NCBI RefSeq assembly: GCF_021730395.1
Contig: NC_069369.1
Location: 63,701,501-63,765,500 of the forward strand
DNA length: 64,000 nucleotides
Direction: 5' to 3'
Origin: Mercenaria mercenaria
Lineage: Eukaryota > Mollusca > Bivalvia > Venerida > Veneridae
The first letter of the stretch is position 1. Each line of letters starts with the position of its first letter. Both the position numbers and the translations under genes were made by a program. Below the pieces are notes generated by a model that saw only the letters and a program-made list of their open reading frames with translations, was not told the origin of the DNA and did not search any database. Positions 22,092-32,853 of the stretch are shown here, piece after piece.

Positions 22092-24922
22092 TTATATGGA
22101 AAGATTACCAAAGTAAGCAGATGACGAAAACGGCTGTTTTATCTGCTGAAGTCTACAATGTATTAAATTCAGAAGGTCTGCGGGAAACATAGATACCTCA
22201 TCGATGATCAAGAGTTGGAGGTCTTGAAGGTTTGATCGTAATGTGTTCGCAGAATCTTCTGGTAATACTTTTGACATTCCTCTATTAATGGAGAAGGCAG
22301 AATGAATTGTCTGACCATTAATGTTGAACGCGGCTGTGCCTGTATAGGAAACTAGTAATACGACAGGCAAGTCTGGATTTCCACTTGGTCTGGTGAAGGT
22401 TCTATTGACTTCATGATAAATAGATTTAATGGTGAATGATTTCCCGGTACCTGCTCCTCCAGTTAAGAAAATGTAGAAAGGTTTTACATTGTCACCATGT
22501 TCTTTTATGCGTGCCCATGTCCTTACGAAGTGAAAGATCTGAGCCTGTTGATGATTGATATTTCTAAGTCTGTTCCTTTGTTCTATATGAGAATTTGAAG
22601 GAGCATGTTGGGAATCAATGTGGTAAGTGGAAGTAGCAGCTGTGTGGTTTGGAGAAAAGTCTGGTATGTCTTCTTCCGGTTTTTCTTGAGCATTATCTTT
22701 AAAAAGCCTCAGTGCATTTTGCAATTCTTCGTCGTCTTCACGTCTGGATGGTTCTTGATTTGGCGCTACATCTGCCCAGGCATCCTCAGGGAAACCGCGT
22801 TCTTGTAGCGACCTCCAAGCTTCATCAAGATCTTGTGAAAGTTTTTCAAATTGTGCTATCATTGGTAGCAGAATAGGTGACAGTTGTTGAAACATTTCTT
22901 CAAAAGTTTCAAAGTTGATAGGCTTCAGTTCTTTGGAACGGTGAGGGAAGTAAAGTCTCAAGATGTTGTGGTAATAATCTTCAGATTTTTTGTCCTTGTT
23001 CACTTTCATGTATCTAATGACTGCAGGTTTTTTCCTTTTCATGATGGTGCCCAAATTATTTTGTAATGTGTAGACATTAGATTCAGCAGTGTTTGTGGAC
23101 TGTTCAGGGAGATGATCAGTGTTCTGATTAGTTCTGTCCTTTATGCAATAGTCACGAGCAAATTTGGCAAGGCATATCTGTTCAAAGTCAGATGATGTGG
23201 GCCTGGCAAGGTATCGGTCAGTCAAGCTGGTCATCCATATATTTTCATCTTGTTCTCTTAAGTATTTCAGTGGTTTGCTTAGTTTGATTGAATGTCTGTC
23301 TACAGGAATGAAGACTTGGCGTGAAGATTGCTTGAGATGCATTCCAGTAACACGATAAACTGCCTCCATGATGCTGACCTCTCGGGAGTTTAGGTAAACA
23401 TTACCCAATTTTCTGAGTTGCTTAACAGGTTCAAGATGTCCTTCGTTTGCTTCTTTTTGGGCATTTCTAAGCAGGTCTCCGAGTTCTCTTTCAGCTTTTG
23501 AAATATAACTGACAATGTACATGATGCAACTATACACATCTAGAACTGGTTGGATATCCATGTTCCCATTCCATGCTCTTAGTAAGTGACTGTTATATGG
23601 GTTAACCCAGCATTCAGTAATGTTCCTCTTGAAAACAACAGTATTTTTTGTTGCCAAGGCGCAGTGAGCAGCTCGATATTGATCTGGAGTAATATTGACA
23701 GCTTCAAATATGGCAGACACTGTTACTTGAGTATCTTCTTCCTGGGAAGAGTTGATCATATCCCAAACAGCTGACAAGGTGTTGGTTGCAGCTTTTTTGT
23801 ATGTTCCTAGTGGAATGTTATCAGGAGCATCTGTTGGTACAGCAATAAAAGTGTTTAAAGAAACTGGCCGAGGGAAGTTGAATCTGCACTGCTTGCTTCC
23901 TTTTCTGCATGATTTCGAGTGCCTTTTTGAGTGCATCTGGACACTTGTAACTATTTCAAACAATTCTGGATCTGACTGTTGGTCAGGAATGTTGCAAGTG
24001 ATGTACTTATCAATATAATTAATGAAGTCTTCATTATTGCTAGTGTTTGGATCGAACGAAGGGGCATCAGAACACCAAAATAAGCAGTGAATATGTGGCC
24101 ATCCTCTACTTTGGAATTCAGTTCTGTAGAAGAAATCTGACACTTCTCCAATAGGCTGTACTAGGGAGAGAATGAGGTCTGTAATGAAAGACAGGACACG
24201 ATTTTGGAACATGCGGCATGCAGTCACTGGGTTACTGTTAATTATGTTTGTGTATGTAGGCCAGTCTAAATCTTCCGGAACAGGTTTACCTTGCTGTGTG
24301 CAAATAGCTGTTACAATCTCAGGCCAGCGTCTATCAGCAGCTGAGAAACTGCAGAAACATGTTGGATTGTTAAATTGTTTCACCATAGCAAATAAGTCTT
24401 TCAAAGTTTTCTCCCAGTATGGAGGTGAGCCTCGAGATGTAGACAGGAATTGATAACATTTATCAGAAGAGAGTATCTGCTTCCTTGTTTCAGGATCTCT
24501 CAGCTGGGTGGCTGTAAGGTGCTGTTGATCAAATGTAGTGGAAGAACTTTTCCGCATAGCTATTGAGACAGAGCTATTAATTGTGTTCAATTCAGACACA
24601 TATTGGCTGTAAAAGATATACTGTGGGTCACTAGCGAATCGTGAATCAGCACTGAACAATCGATTGTTGAAGTATCGATTGAGTCCAAGCTTTATGTTTC
24701 TACTTTGACTGAAGGTGTTTTTGCCTGTGGGGAACAAATATGGAAATGCCTGAGATTCCATGTTAAAAACAGTCATTGGCAGGAATCCTTGGCCAGATGC
24801 AACACAGAAAACTGAATCTGGTGTTTCTTCAGGTCCTAAAGTTTGAGTTAAATCTTCTGGCTCTAGACAGGATACCATAGGGGCTGAAGTTTCATGGATG
24901 TCATCACTGATGTCATCTGAAT
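22092..24922 (-). pseudogene. Helentron Rep (HUH nuclease) and helicase N-terminal part
   Basis: The large exon begins after acceptor TTATCTTGCAG at about 24923 (phase joins the previous exon as G/AT, giving DSDD). The ATG at 24878 is internal. The Helitron-like N domain includes GFLPMTVFNMESQAFPYLFP. The Rep HUH motif is GWPHIHCLFW, and the tyrosine motif IMYIVSYISKAEREL has the two family tyrosines. The PIF1-like helicase follows with Walker A GGAGTGKS near 22440, an Arg/Thr linker, and LLIIDEVSMFP as motif II. A TAA near 22092 interrupts FGNLSI/AVGDFYQIPP, which is otherwise continuous. The protein nicks, unwinds and joins strands during rolling-circle transposition. Confidence 0.92.
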
Positions 24923-25409
24923 CTGCAAGATAAAAGAAGTTAAGGGAAACAGAATTGATGGCAGGCTCTGTAACAAAAGGGAAAATTTGAAAAATTCAGA
25001 AGTATGAAATGGTTGTAAATGTTTTTTAACTAGGAAGCTATTCATTTTCAACTGCAATGAAAGAAGTCATAGTGCTTTAAAATTTAGACAAAGGGCATAT
25101 TTCAACTGTAGGTATAGTTTCCTAAAAAAACAAAATCTACAGTGGAATCTCTGCAAACTAGTCTTCCTTCAAAATAAATTGCACTCTGATCCAACCACAT
25201 TATATTTGTAAAATGTAACTGTTTTGATATAAGGATGAGTTCTAGTGAAAGAGTGACACTATTTGAAGTAAATGTTTACTGCGTAGAAATCACTTTTGGA
25301 GAAAAAAAGCCAATGATAAACTTGTCCAGTTTATATGAGTTCCACTGTAGAAGTGTTACGGAAATAGCTTTTGCATAAATGAAAGGGAAAGAAAGAAAAA
25401 AATACTAAC

Positions 25410-25535
25410 CATGTGGACGGTTTTGTTGGTCAGCTGAATTTTCTGTTAATGGTTGTGTCACAGTAACAGGAACATGAGGAGGTGAAAGTAGAGGTTCTGT
25501 TGCGGAAGTATTGTTACTCGACTCTGTATCAATGC
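25410..25535 (-). CDS. Helentron exon, duplicated linker copy 2
   Basis: 126 bp, phase 1 at both ends, bounded by CAGGCAG on the acceptor side and CATG/gttagt on the donor side. It encodes GIDTESSNNTSATEPLLSPP, then HVPVTVTQPL and a QQNRPH end. It is clearly homologous to the exon at 25893-26021 and joins in frame to the Rep exon as G/AT giving DSDD. Ser/Thr/Pro-rich linker without a recognised domain. Confidence 0.8.
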
Positions 25536-25892
25536 CTGCCTGGAAATATATTGTAGAGGATGAAGTACCAAGAGGTTCTCAAGTTATTGATCGGAAATGC
25601 CTGAAAATATATGGCAGAGGGAGGTAACAGTTAGAAATGCTCAGGAAGAAGGAATGCTGTAAAGCCATGGAAACACTGCGTTTTATGTGTGTAATGCGGT
25701 GTTGAATGCTGTAGCTGCGTCGAGAAGACATAATAATTTTGTATAAACGTACGTAAATCATTCAAGTAGCCACAGAAGTAGACGCTGAGAATAAGAAATA
25801 TTGTATTTAATAATTCAACATACTAGCAAAATATGAATCTTCTGATTAAAGTAAAGTACAGCTATATTTATTAGAAATGAAAAATTACTAAC

Positions 25893-26021
25893 CATGTTGA
25901 GAGTTTTGTTGTGTTGTTGGAGTACTGATTGTTTCTGGATGTGTCACTGTAACAGGAACATCAGGGGGTGCAAGTATAGGTTCTGTTGTGGATGTAACAT
26001 TAGTCATTTCTATATCAATGC
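25893..26021 (-). CDS. Helentron exon, duplicated linker copy 1
   Basis: 129 bp, phase 1 at both ends, bounded by acceptor TTTTCAG and donor CATG/gttagt. It encodes GIDIEMTNVTSTTEPILAPP, then DVPVTVTHPE and ending QQNSQH. The previous exon ends PHFSG with donor GTATGT in phase 1, so the join G-ID is in frame. Its similarity to 25410-25535, and the matching symmetric phases, indicate a tandem exon duplication. Confidence 0.8.
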
Positions 26022-26332
26022 CTGAAAATATATGGCAGAGGAAGGTCATAATACTGAATTGATCTGAAACAAGAAATTTTGAAGATGTAATTAGTCAGCA
26101 TAATGTACAAAAAAACAAATTCAAACAAAAATGCCACTTTCTACAATAGTGCAGTGATAGCTCTATAGTGAATTAAAGAAATAGTTTGCAAGAAGTTTCT
26201 AAATATTTAAATACTGTAGCTACTTTGATAGAATATTGAGCATTTTGTATAAAACAATTAGGAAAATTTCTTAAGTTGCAACGGAAGTTGCAGTTGTGAA
26301 TTTGAAACATTCTATTTACACAACAAACATAC

Positions 26333-26992
26333 CAGAGAAATGTGGACTCTTCTGCTTTAGGTACAGTAGAGCTTCGTGTATTTTGTTCACAGAAACTTGC
26401 TGGTAAAGGTGGTGGCCCTTATATTCTAACTTCCTTTTCAATTTCACTGTAATAATTGTACTGTCTGTAAACTGGCGTGGTAGCGTTTGAACAGTACTTG
26501 AAATATTTGATGGCACACAAACAACTGGACCATGTATTCCCTTCTGACTACCTTTAGGCAATGAAACGATCTTCATAAAAGGAATTACTGATGATACTAA
26601 ATGTTTCTCTAAATTGTTTAAAGTTTGTAAGCAGTTTGGCTGTTTATCCAAGTTTAAATGGTTGAGAGAGGATTGATTCGGAATATTATTTTTCATAAGG
26701 TGGTGGTTACAGATGAAACATATCCACTTTGGACACTGTTTACAATCTTCTTTACATGTTGTTTGAGGTTTGTGCATGTTATTGGCATATATGCAACATA
26801 GTATAAGTTCTTTGTTTGGAAATTTCAGTATATTACAGCACTTTACTTGTTGGCGAAACAGAAGCCGGTTGCAAACACAGCATGTAAAAACTGGCATTTG
26901 AGAACACTTGTTTCTAAACTGTTCAATAGCTTCTTGAAAAGATGTGACAGATCTATTTTTCTGTTTTGACTTATTGTCAGTTTGTTTCTGTT
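26333..26992 (-). CDS. Helentron Cys-rich DUF6570-like domain
   Basis: In the same frame as the 21-residue repeats upstream, the sequence reads NRSVTSFQEAIEQFRNKCSQ, then a Cys-rich block (FTCCVCNRLLFR, then CKEDCKQCPKWICFICNHH), then LNNLEKHLVSSVIPFMKI, LPKGSQKGIHGPVVCVPSNI, LPRQFTDSTIITVKLKRKL and YKGHHLYQQVSVNKIHEAL. This matches my memory of DUF6570, common in front of Helitron-like Rep/helicase proteins. The Cys pairs suggest zinc binding. The exon ends at donor GTATGT (PHFSG) at 26333. The upstream boundary continues into the repeat region, so this start is only a domain limit. Confidence 0.8.
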
Positions 26993-27794
26993 TCTGATGT
27001 TTATCAGGATCAGCTCTATTCTTTCTTTTTGACTTTCTATCTGTCTGTTTCTGATTGTCGTGTTTATCAGGATCAACCCTATTCTTCCGTTTCGAGTTAT
27101 TATCTATCTGTTTCTGTTTCTGATGTTTATCAGGATCAGCTTGATTTTTCCGTTTTGACTTACTATCTGTCTGTTTCAGATTTTCATGTTTATCAGGATC
27201 AGCTCGATTTTTCCGTTTTGACGTACTATCTGTCTATTTCAGATTTTCATGTTATCAGGAGCAGCTCGATTTTTCCGTTTTGACTTACTTTCTGTCTGTT
27301 TCAGATTTTCATGTTTATCAGGATCAGCTCGAGTTTTCCGTTTTGACTTACTATCTGTCTGTTTCAGATTTTCATGTTTATCAGGATCAGCTCGATTTTT
27401 CCGCTTTGACGTACTATCTGTCTGTTTCAGGTTTTCATGTTTATCAGGATCAGCTCGATTCTTCCGCTTTGATGTACTATCTGTCTGTTTCAAGTTTTTA
27501 TGTTTATCAGGATCAGCTCGATTCTTCCGTTTCGAATTACCATCTATCTGTTTCAAGTTTTCATGTTTATGAGGATCAGCTCGATTCCTCCGTTTCGATT
27601 TACTATCTGTCTGTTTCAAGTTTTCATGTTTATCAGGATCAGCCCGATTCTTCCGTTTCGATTTACTATCTGTCTGTTTCAAGTTTTCATGTTTATGAGG
27701 ATCAGCTCGATTCTTTTGTTTTGTCAATTGTTGTGTCATTTTTTCACGCAGGTATACATCTCTATTTTGTCTTGATGCACGTTTAATGTAGTAG
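26993..27794 (-). pseudogene. Helentron coding tandem repeat: twelve 21-residue units
   Basis: Twelve 63-bp units encode variants of NRADPDKHENLKQTDSKSKR. Each unit is Lys/Arg/Asp/Asn-rich and strongly hydrophilic, probably helical or disordered and possibly nucleic-acid binding by analogy with other basic repeat domains. Similar R-A-D-P-x-x-R/H repeats precede Rep in other Helitron proteins I recall. One unit near 27249 has lost a single base (CATGTTATC in place of CATGTTTATC), which breaks the frame. Upstream it reads through REKMTQQLTKQ to a likely acceptor CTTTCAG at 27795. Confidence 0.75.
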
Positions 27795-27795
27795 C

Positions 27796-28430
27796 TGAAA
27801 GTTTACATGCCAGTTTCTTTTGTTGATCAGACAAATAGGTTTGCAGCCAATTGAAATTGTTATAATGTCTTTGACAGGGAACGAAATTACTTGTGCAGTA
27901 GACAGGCAATGTTTCAAGTGACGTCTAGCCCTTGTTATATCGTATTGTACTGTTTCTGGGTCTTGTCCTAAGAAACAAGTGAATGCATATGCTATAGCCA
28001 TGACTCCACAGATTGGATCAGTACTTTGTTGGGAGACGGTTGCATATTTCAGGGCACTAACGATATTTTCTGGGTACATGCATTTCAACTGGAGTGTTAC
28101 TTCCTTAAGATGGTTATCAGACTGTAAAGAGTCGTAGACATACAGTTCTTTTGTACAGGTTTTGTAAAATGAAGATACCCAATGTCTGTTCAGTGGATGA
28201 ATATTCAAAATGTCTTGGTTCAGAGGGGCAGACGGCAAAACAATTGACCCAACTGATGCAAGATGTAACTGAGCTGGAATGTAAAGTCCTACACAAATGT
28301 TTGAATTCAGAGTGCAGTGGGCTTTCATGAGGTTCAATGAAGCAACGATAATATCATCTGGAATTTCAGAGTTGTCATCAGCAATCAAGTGTAGTAAACT
28401 TTCACAACTATAGGGAAGAGACATAGCATC
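27796..28430 (-). CDS. Helentron Ulp1-like (C48) cysteine protease domain
   Basis: The exon begins after acceptor CTTTTTCAG (28431) with DAMSLPYSCESLLHLI. Catalytic-type motifs appear in order: NRHWVSSFY (His-Trp), ELYVYDSL (Asp) and QQSTDPICGVMAIAYA (Gln and Cys-Gly), the H-D-Q-C pattern of Ulp1/SENP proteases. Such domains accompany many large eukaryotic transposons and may process the polyprotein or a ubiquitin-like modifier; that role is inference. The join to the repeat region is not resolved: no donor near the left end gives a good frame, so either an intron was missed or the frame is broken. Confidence 0.72.
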
Positions 28431-28721
28431 CTGAAAAAGTATAAGGTCTTGATTTAGAGGCTGATCCAAGAAAATGTATCATCAGGTGACAGCCATGGGT
28501 CAGAGTTTGCATTGCTACTTAGATTTGTATCTTAGGAGAGTATGCAATTTCTTACCTACATATTGATCTACAATAAGAACTAAAGGCATTGAATTCATTG
28601 ACTGAACAGTGCACATAACATTCTTTTCTGAACATGTGTTGAGAAAAAGAGAAATTGATTAAATGTGATACAGTTTTCTTAGAGAAGAAGGTAGTGTAAA
28701 TTAATTAGAATCTAATTTTAC

Positions 28722-28895
28722 CTGTAGTTGAAGAACTGTGGAAGTAGGTGGACCAGTACATGATTGACATTTTCTTTTCCGTTCAGGAGATTGAGAAATG
28801 GTACTTGCATTTGGACATTGTAATGTAACATCTCTACCAGTATTTGGACATTGAAATGTAGCTTCAATACCAATATCTTCTTCACATGAAAGGCA
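28722..28895 (-). CDS. Helentron Cys-rich second exon
   Basis: 58 codons, phase 0 at both ends, acceptor TACATTTCAG, donor GTAAAA. It encodes CLSCEEDIGIEATFQCPNTG, RDVTLQCPNAS and KRKCQSCTGPP. The Cys pairs look like a small zinc-binding module of no named family. It joins in frame to the first exon (RKQRQ/CLSCEE) and to the protease exon (VLQLQ/DAMSLP). Confidence 0.7.
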
Positions 28896-29375
28896 CTGAA
28901 ATGTATGGAAAGGTTTTATTGTAGGCAAATTAAAAGTAAGATATTTTCAACACATTATATATAAGGAATGAAAACTGTACGGAAGTACAGAGAATTGTCA
29001 TTATGTGCAAGTTTCATGATGAAAGGGTAACAAATGTGCACTCTAGAGTGTAAAGAAGGCAATTGACGACAAACAACAATGTACAATAACAAACAATGAC
29101 TGGTAACAGTAGCTGACGTGAGCACTTTGTGCTCTAGAGAGCTAAAAAGACACGAAAGATGAAATAAACCCTAAGGAATACTTAATGTTTAAAAAATTCC
29201 TACGTTGAACTGAAGTACAAAGGCATTTCTTCATGGATAGGAAATGACTGTAAGAAGTTTGTCAGAAATGTGGGAATATTTAGGAGAGCAGTATTCATGT
29301 GACAACCTGCAGTGGATACTATTTATCAAAAAGATGGCAAAACAAATTTTGGATCTACATGTATGGAGCTATTAC

Positions 29376-29444
29376 CTGTCTTTGTTTCCGTAATCTGTCA
29401 GCAGCTTGCTGTTGTTGAATTGATTTTCTTTTTGTTTTAGGCAT
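29376..29444 (-). CDS. Helentron first coding exon
   Basis: ATG at 29444 opens a 23-codon exon, MPKTKRKSIQQQQAADRLRK then QRQ, ending at donor GTAATA in phase 0. The basic, Gln-rich start is common in Helitron proteins. The consistent phase with the next exon supports it despite its shortness. Confidence 0.65.
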
Positions 29445-29744
29445 CGCTGTAGGCTTCACTTTGCTTTACAACACCTAAAATTTTATTTACAAATTGTACA
29501 AATTGTCTAATATTAGAGATACACTAAAAGTGAATACAAAAAAGTGTCTTACCAACCCATGTTACCACAGAAAAATGTATTTACTTTTTACATAGACCTT
29601 ATAATAAAAAAGTTAGAAAAATACCTAAAATATTGAAAATCTAAAAATAAGATTTCTAAAAATAGACTAATTCCTGGAATTTAATGGGAAGAAACGCAGT
29701 ACAAAAGTTAGAAAAAAGGTTATTTCCCTTTGGCTCTAAGCCAA

Positions 29745-30292
29745 TCAGAATGAGATATAGTGAAAATGTATCAAAATTAACCTTAAATTCTAAGTAAAAG
29801 AGGACATAATTCAAGACAAATTGGTGTCAGAGTTATGCACCTTGTGTCACATGATGTGGGTGATGAGGTGGGACATCTTTTTTAAGTTTGAATCAAATCC
29901 ATTCAATAGTAACTGAGATATAGTGGAAATACATCAAAATTAACCTTAAATTCTAAGTAAAAAGTGGCATAATTCATGAAAAATTGGTGTGAGAGTTAAG
30001 CACCTTGTGTCACATGATGTGGGTGATGAGGTGGAACATCTATTTTAAGTTTGAATCAAATCCATTTTGTAATAACTGAGATATAGTGAAAATACATCAA
30101 AATCAACCTTAAACTTAAAGTAAAATGGGACATAATTCATAAAAAAACTGATGTCAGAGTTAAGCACCTTATGTCGACCACATGATGTGGGTGATGAGGT
30201 GGAACAACTATTTTAAGTTTGAATCAAATCCATTTAGTAATAACTGAGATGACGCGACGTGACGCGACGCGACGCGACAAAACTGTCTGGTA
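29745..30292. repeat. About 160-bp tandem repeat with (GACGC)n end
   Basis: Three full units and one partial begin with AACTGAGATATAGTGAAAAT and contain GTGTCACATGATGTGGGTGA and AAGTTTGAATCAAATCCATT. The last unit runs into GACGC repeats at about 30250-30278. The design (about 150-bp units, then a short C/G-rich microsatellite) is the same as at 31070-31911, 46537-47077 and 55747-57210. Confidence 0.8.
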
Positions 30293-31069
30293 AAAGTGAT
30301 ATAAAAGAAGGCTCAAAATATAATAATGCAAATTTTCTAAACCTAAATTAATACTATGTTTACCAAAGTATTTTATCGTAGACATCTTTAATCTGAAATG
30401 ATGCAATGTGAAATGATAAAATATTTGATAACTTTTCATTAGTAACAGTTTAGGTTAATATATACATTCTTACCTTTTACAAACCATGAATGCAATGATT
30501 AAAATAAATACAAATTCCAATGCCTTTGTTTGAATACGTCGTCCCGTAACGCTGGCCCCTCTAGCTACTGCGTCTTTCACCCATTGCTTCTTTTTCCATT
30601 ACATAACTAGGTCGTTTCCGAAATCTGAATTCTGGATCGTCGCTAAAAACCTTGCCTGAATGATCCATCATCGCAATGTTGGCAGTTAAACACAGTTATT
30701 TGCCTTAGAGGAAGGGATCTTTTCAAAGACGTTTAAAATGGGGGACCAAGTCAAAAGTCTTTAAAATAGGATAATTTGACAGGGCTGCAAAATCGGGGGA
30801 CACTTGTCTCATAAACAGGGTTTCATTTAAATCAGCCAGTTTATATAGAAAATTACAAAAGGCAAACTAAAACCCAGTCACATAAGACAGGGCGTGACAG
30901 AGCGTGATTTATTTAAGTTAGTGACTCTGACAGTCTAACTTCATGTAAGAATACAAGTAGTAATACCTTGATGGAAACCTGCACTGACACGATGGTTAGT
31001 TCCATAATTAAAATATAATTCAGATCATGTACATCATCCATATAGAAATGTTGTCTTTTTTCTCTTTTT
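30293..31069. other. Helentron 5' flank, nothing recognised
   Basis: No gene or clear repeat was seen between the two tandem arrays. It should contain the Helentron promoter if the element is as large as drawn. Confidence 0.4.
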
Positions 31070-31862
31070 TTTTTTAAGGTTCAGGCCTCTGCATGCTTGA
31101 CCTTTGATCAAGTCACCCCATATTCAATAGGGGTCATCTGCTCTGCAAGTCCAATCATGATATGAAGTTTACATCCAGTGTCAAGTGGTTCTCAAATTAT
31201 CCATGATATCGGGTTTCATGATATGAAGTTTCAACATCCTGTGTCAAGTGGTTCTCAAGTTACTGACCGGAAATGGTTTTCAATGTTCAGGCTCCTGTGA
31301 CTTTGACCTTTAATGGAGTGACCCCAAAATCGATAGGGGTCATCTACTTTGCATGTACAATCATCCTATGAAGTTTCAACATTCTGGGTCAAGTGGTTCT
31401 CTAGTTATTGATCAGAAATGGTTTTCAATGTTCAGGCCCCTGTGACCTTGACCTTTGACGGAGTGATCCCATAATCAATAAGGGTCATCTACTCTTTATG
31501 ACCAATCATCCTATCAAGTTTCAACATTCTGGGTCAGGTAGTTCTCTAGTTATTGATCGGAAATGGTTTTCAATGTTCAGGCCCCTGTGACCTTGACCTT
31601 TGACGGAGTGACCCCAAAATCAATAGGGGTCATTTATTCTTGATGACCAATCATCCTATCAAGTTTCAACATTCTGGGTCAAGTGGTTCTCTAGTTATTG
31701 ATCGGAAATGGTTTTCAATGTTCAGGCCCCTGTGACCTTGACCTTTGACGGAGTGACCCCAAAAACAGTAGGGCTCGTCTACTCCAGCAGCCCTACAACC
31801 CTATGAAGTTTGAAGGTTCTAGGTGAAATGGTTCTCCAGTTATTGCTCGGAAATAAAGTGTG
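31070..31862. repeat. About 145-bp tandem repeat array
   Basis: Five units are built around TTCAGGCCCCTGTGACCTTG, ACCTTTGACGGAGTGACCCC, AATAGGGGTCATCTACTC, TTTCAACATTCTGGGTCAAG and TTCTCTAGTTATTGATCGG. Later units are the most alike. I recall this unit from many mollusc sequences. It leads directly into (ACGG)n and the right end of the Helentron block. Confidence 0.85.
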
Positions 31863-31865
31863 ACG

Positions 31866-31911
31866 TACGGACGGACGGACGGACGGAAGGACGGACGGAC
31901 GGACGGACAGG
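31866..31911. repeat. (ACGG)n microsatellite
   Basis: About eleven ACGG units with one interruption (ACGGAAGG), next to the hairpin ATGTCTCC/GGAAGACAT at 31923-31942. Confidence 0.9.
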
Positions 31912-31942
31912 GCAAAAACAATATGTCTCCTGGGGAAGACAT

Positions 31943-32008
31943 AACTAGTTACTTATTCCTTATTTGACTTATATCATTTTTCGGCGAAAAAGATATGACA
32001 TGTGTTCA
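31943..32008 (-). repeat. Satellite arm A, right, inverted, last piece
   Basis: AACTAGTTACTTATTCCTT through GATATGACATGTGTTCAG is the continuation of the inverted arm-A unit interrupted at 20075. The similarity stops at about 32008, the outer edge of the composite. Confidence 0.85.
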
Positions 32009-32849
32009 GGTCCCGTGTTCACAAAACATTATTCGACTGTAATTATTGTAATCATTGCATTTCTGTACATGATTAAACCCCAAATCAAGGCTTAAGTTAT
32101 ATTGACTTTCAAGCGGCTTAGTCGCTACTTTATTTTACATTCTATATTAGAATAAAACTTTTCAAAAGGAATTTTCAAATTATCAGTTTCATTGCTTAGA
32201 TACTTATTTTCCCGCATTTTCACACTTCGACAAAATATCTGGACAGCCGTGTTAAAAGTTGTCATTTTAGACACGCTGGAAAAAAGAAATATGATTAACC
32301 GGACTAAATCCTCTTGTTTAATGGCAAAACGATGAACAGAGATCTATAAAATATGCTGGAGGTAGTTCTCATTTACAAATAAAGTAAACATGTTAACAAG
32401 TTTATCTCGCCAAAAGCATGCATTGCATGAGTTAACTTGGGCCATATAATAATAAGTTAATTGAATCATTTCTGTAATGTGGTGTGCGCTAAGCATATCT
32501 GTCCGGCAAAATATTGGATTTTGCACGAAAATCACGACATAGCCGTTAGCTCTGACTATAACGGCGGAAAGGAAAAATGGACCGTTACAGTAGCTTTGGG
32601 GATAAAAACATAAATTACTGAAGTTTAAAAAATATCAACTTCTTTATTACTGAACAGAATTTAATGAAATTTACATGGAAATCTAAGTTATAAAATACAG
32701 AAAAACATGAGAGGTATTTTATGCTTAAAATCTGACACTTACCTCAATAACTCAAAAATTTACAAAAATATGATGCAATACCTGCCCTTATACAACAGAT
32801 ACTTTGAGGCCCGTATGTCAGTTTGTGACACTAATGATATACTGATTTT
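32009..32849. other. Spacer with nothing recognised
   Basis: A/T-rich, no gene. It ends at the target site of the Gypsy element. Confidence 0.45.
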
Positions 32850-32853
32850 TAAG
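32850..32853. repeat. 4-bp target duplication of Gypsy element, left
   Basis: TAAG here is matched by TAAG at 42033-42036, directly outside both LTRs. Confidence 0.75.

Larger units (their letters stand above)
20076..31942 (-). mobile_element. Helentron-type Helitron, about 11.9 kb, inserted in satellite
   Basis: The block splits an arm-A unit so that GAAACTAG on its left and TTACTTATTCC on its right join to the intact satellite consensus. AACTAG is present at both edges (20070-20075 and 31943-31948), either a 6-bp duplication or a chance overlap. ATGTCTCCCCC lies 22 bp inside the left edge and GGGGAAGACAT at the right edge, an imperfect subterminal inverted repeat as in Helentrons. On the minus strand it encodes a rolling-circle Rep, PIF1-type helicase and AP endonuclease, with extra N-terminal domains spread over exons. 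Several breaks (a nonsense codon and at least four frameshifts) show this copy is inactive. The right 2.5 kb holds two tandem arrays that may be part of the element or later insertions. Confidence 0.85.

Noticed and set aside
26966-27786. Plus-strand open frames rich in SVSDFHVYQDQL-type repeats
   Set aside because: They are shadows of the 63-bp repeat; the minus frame joins the DUF6570-like domain and has splice support.
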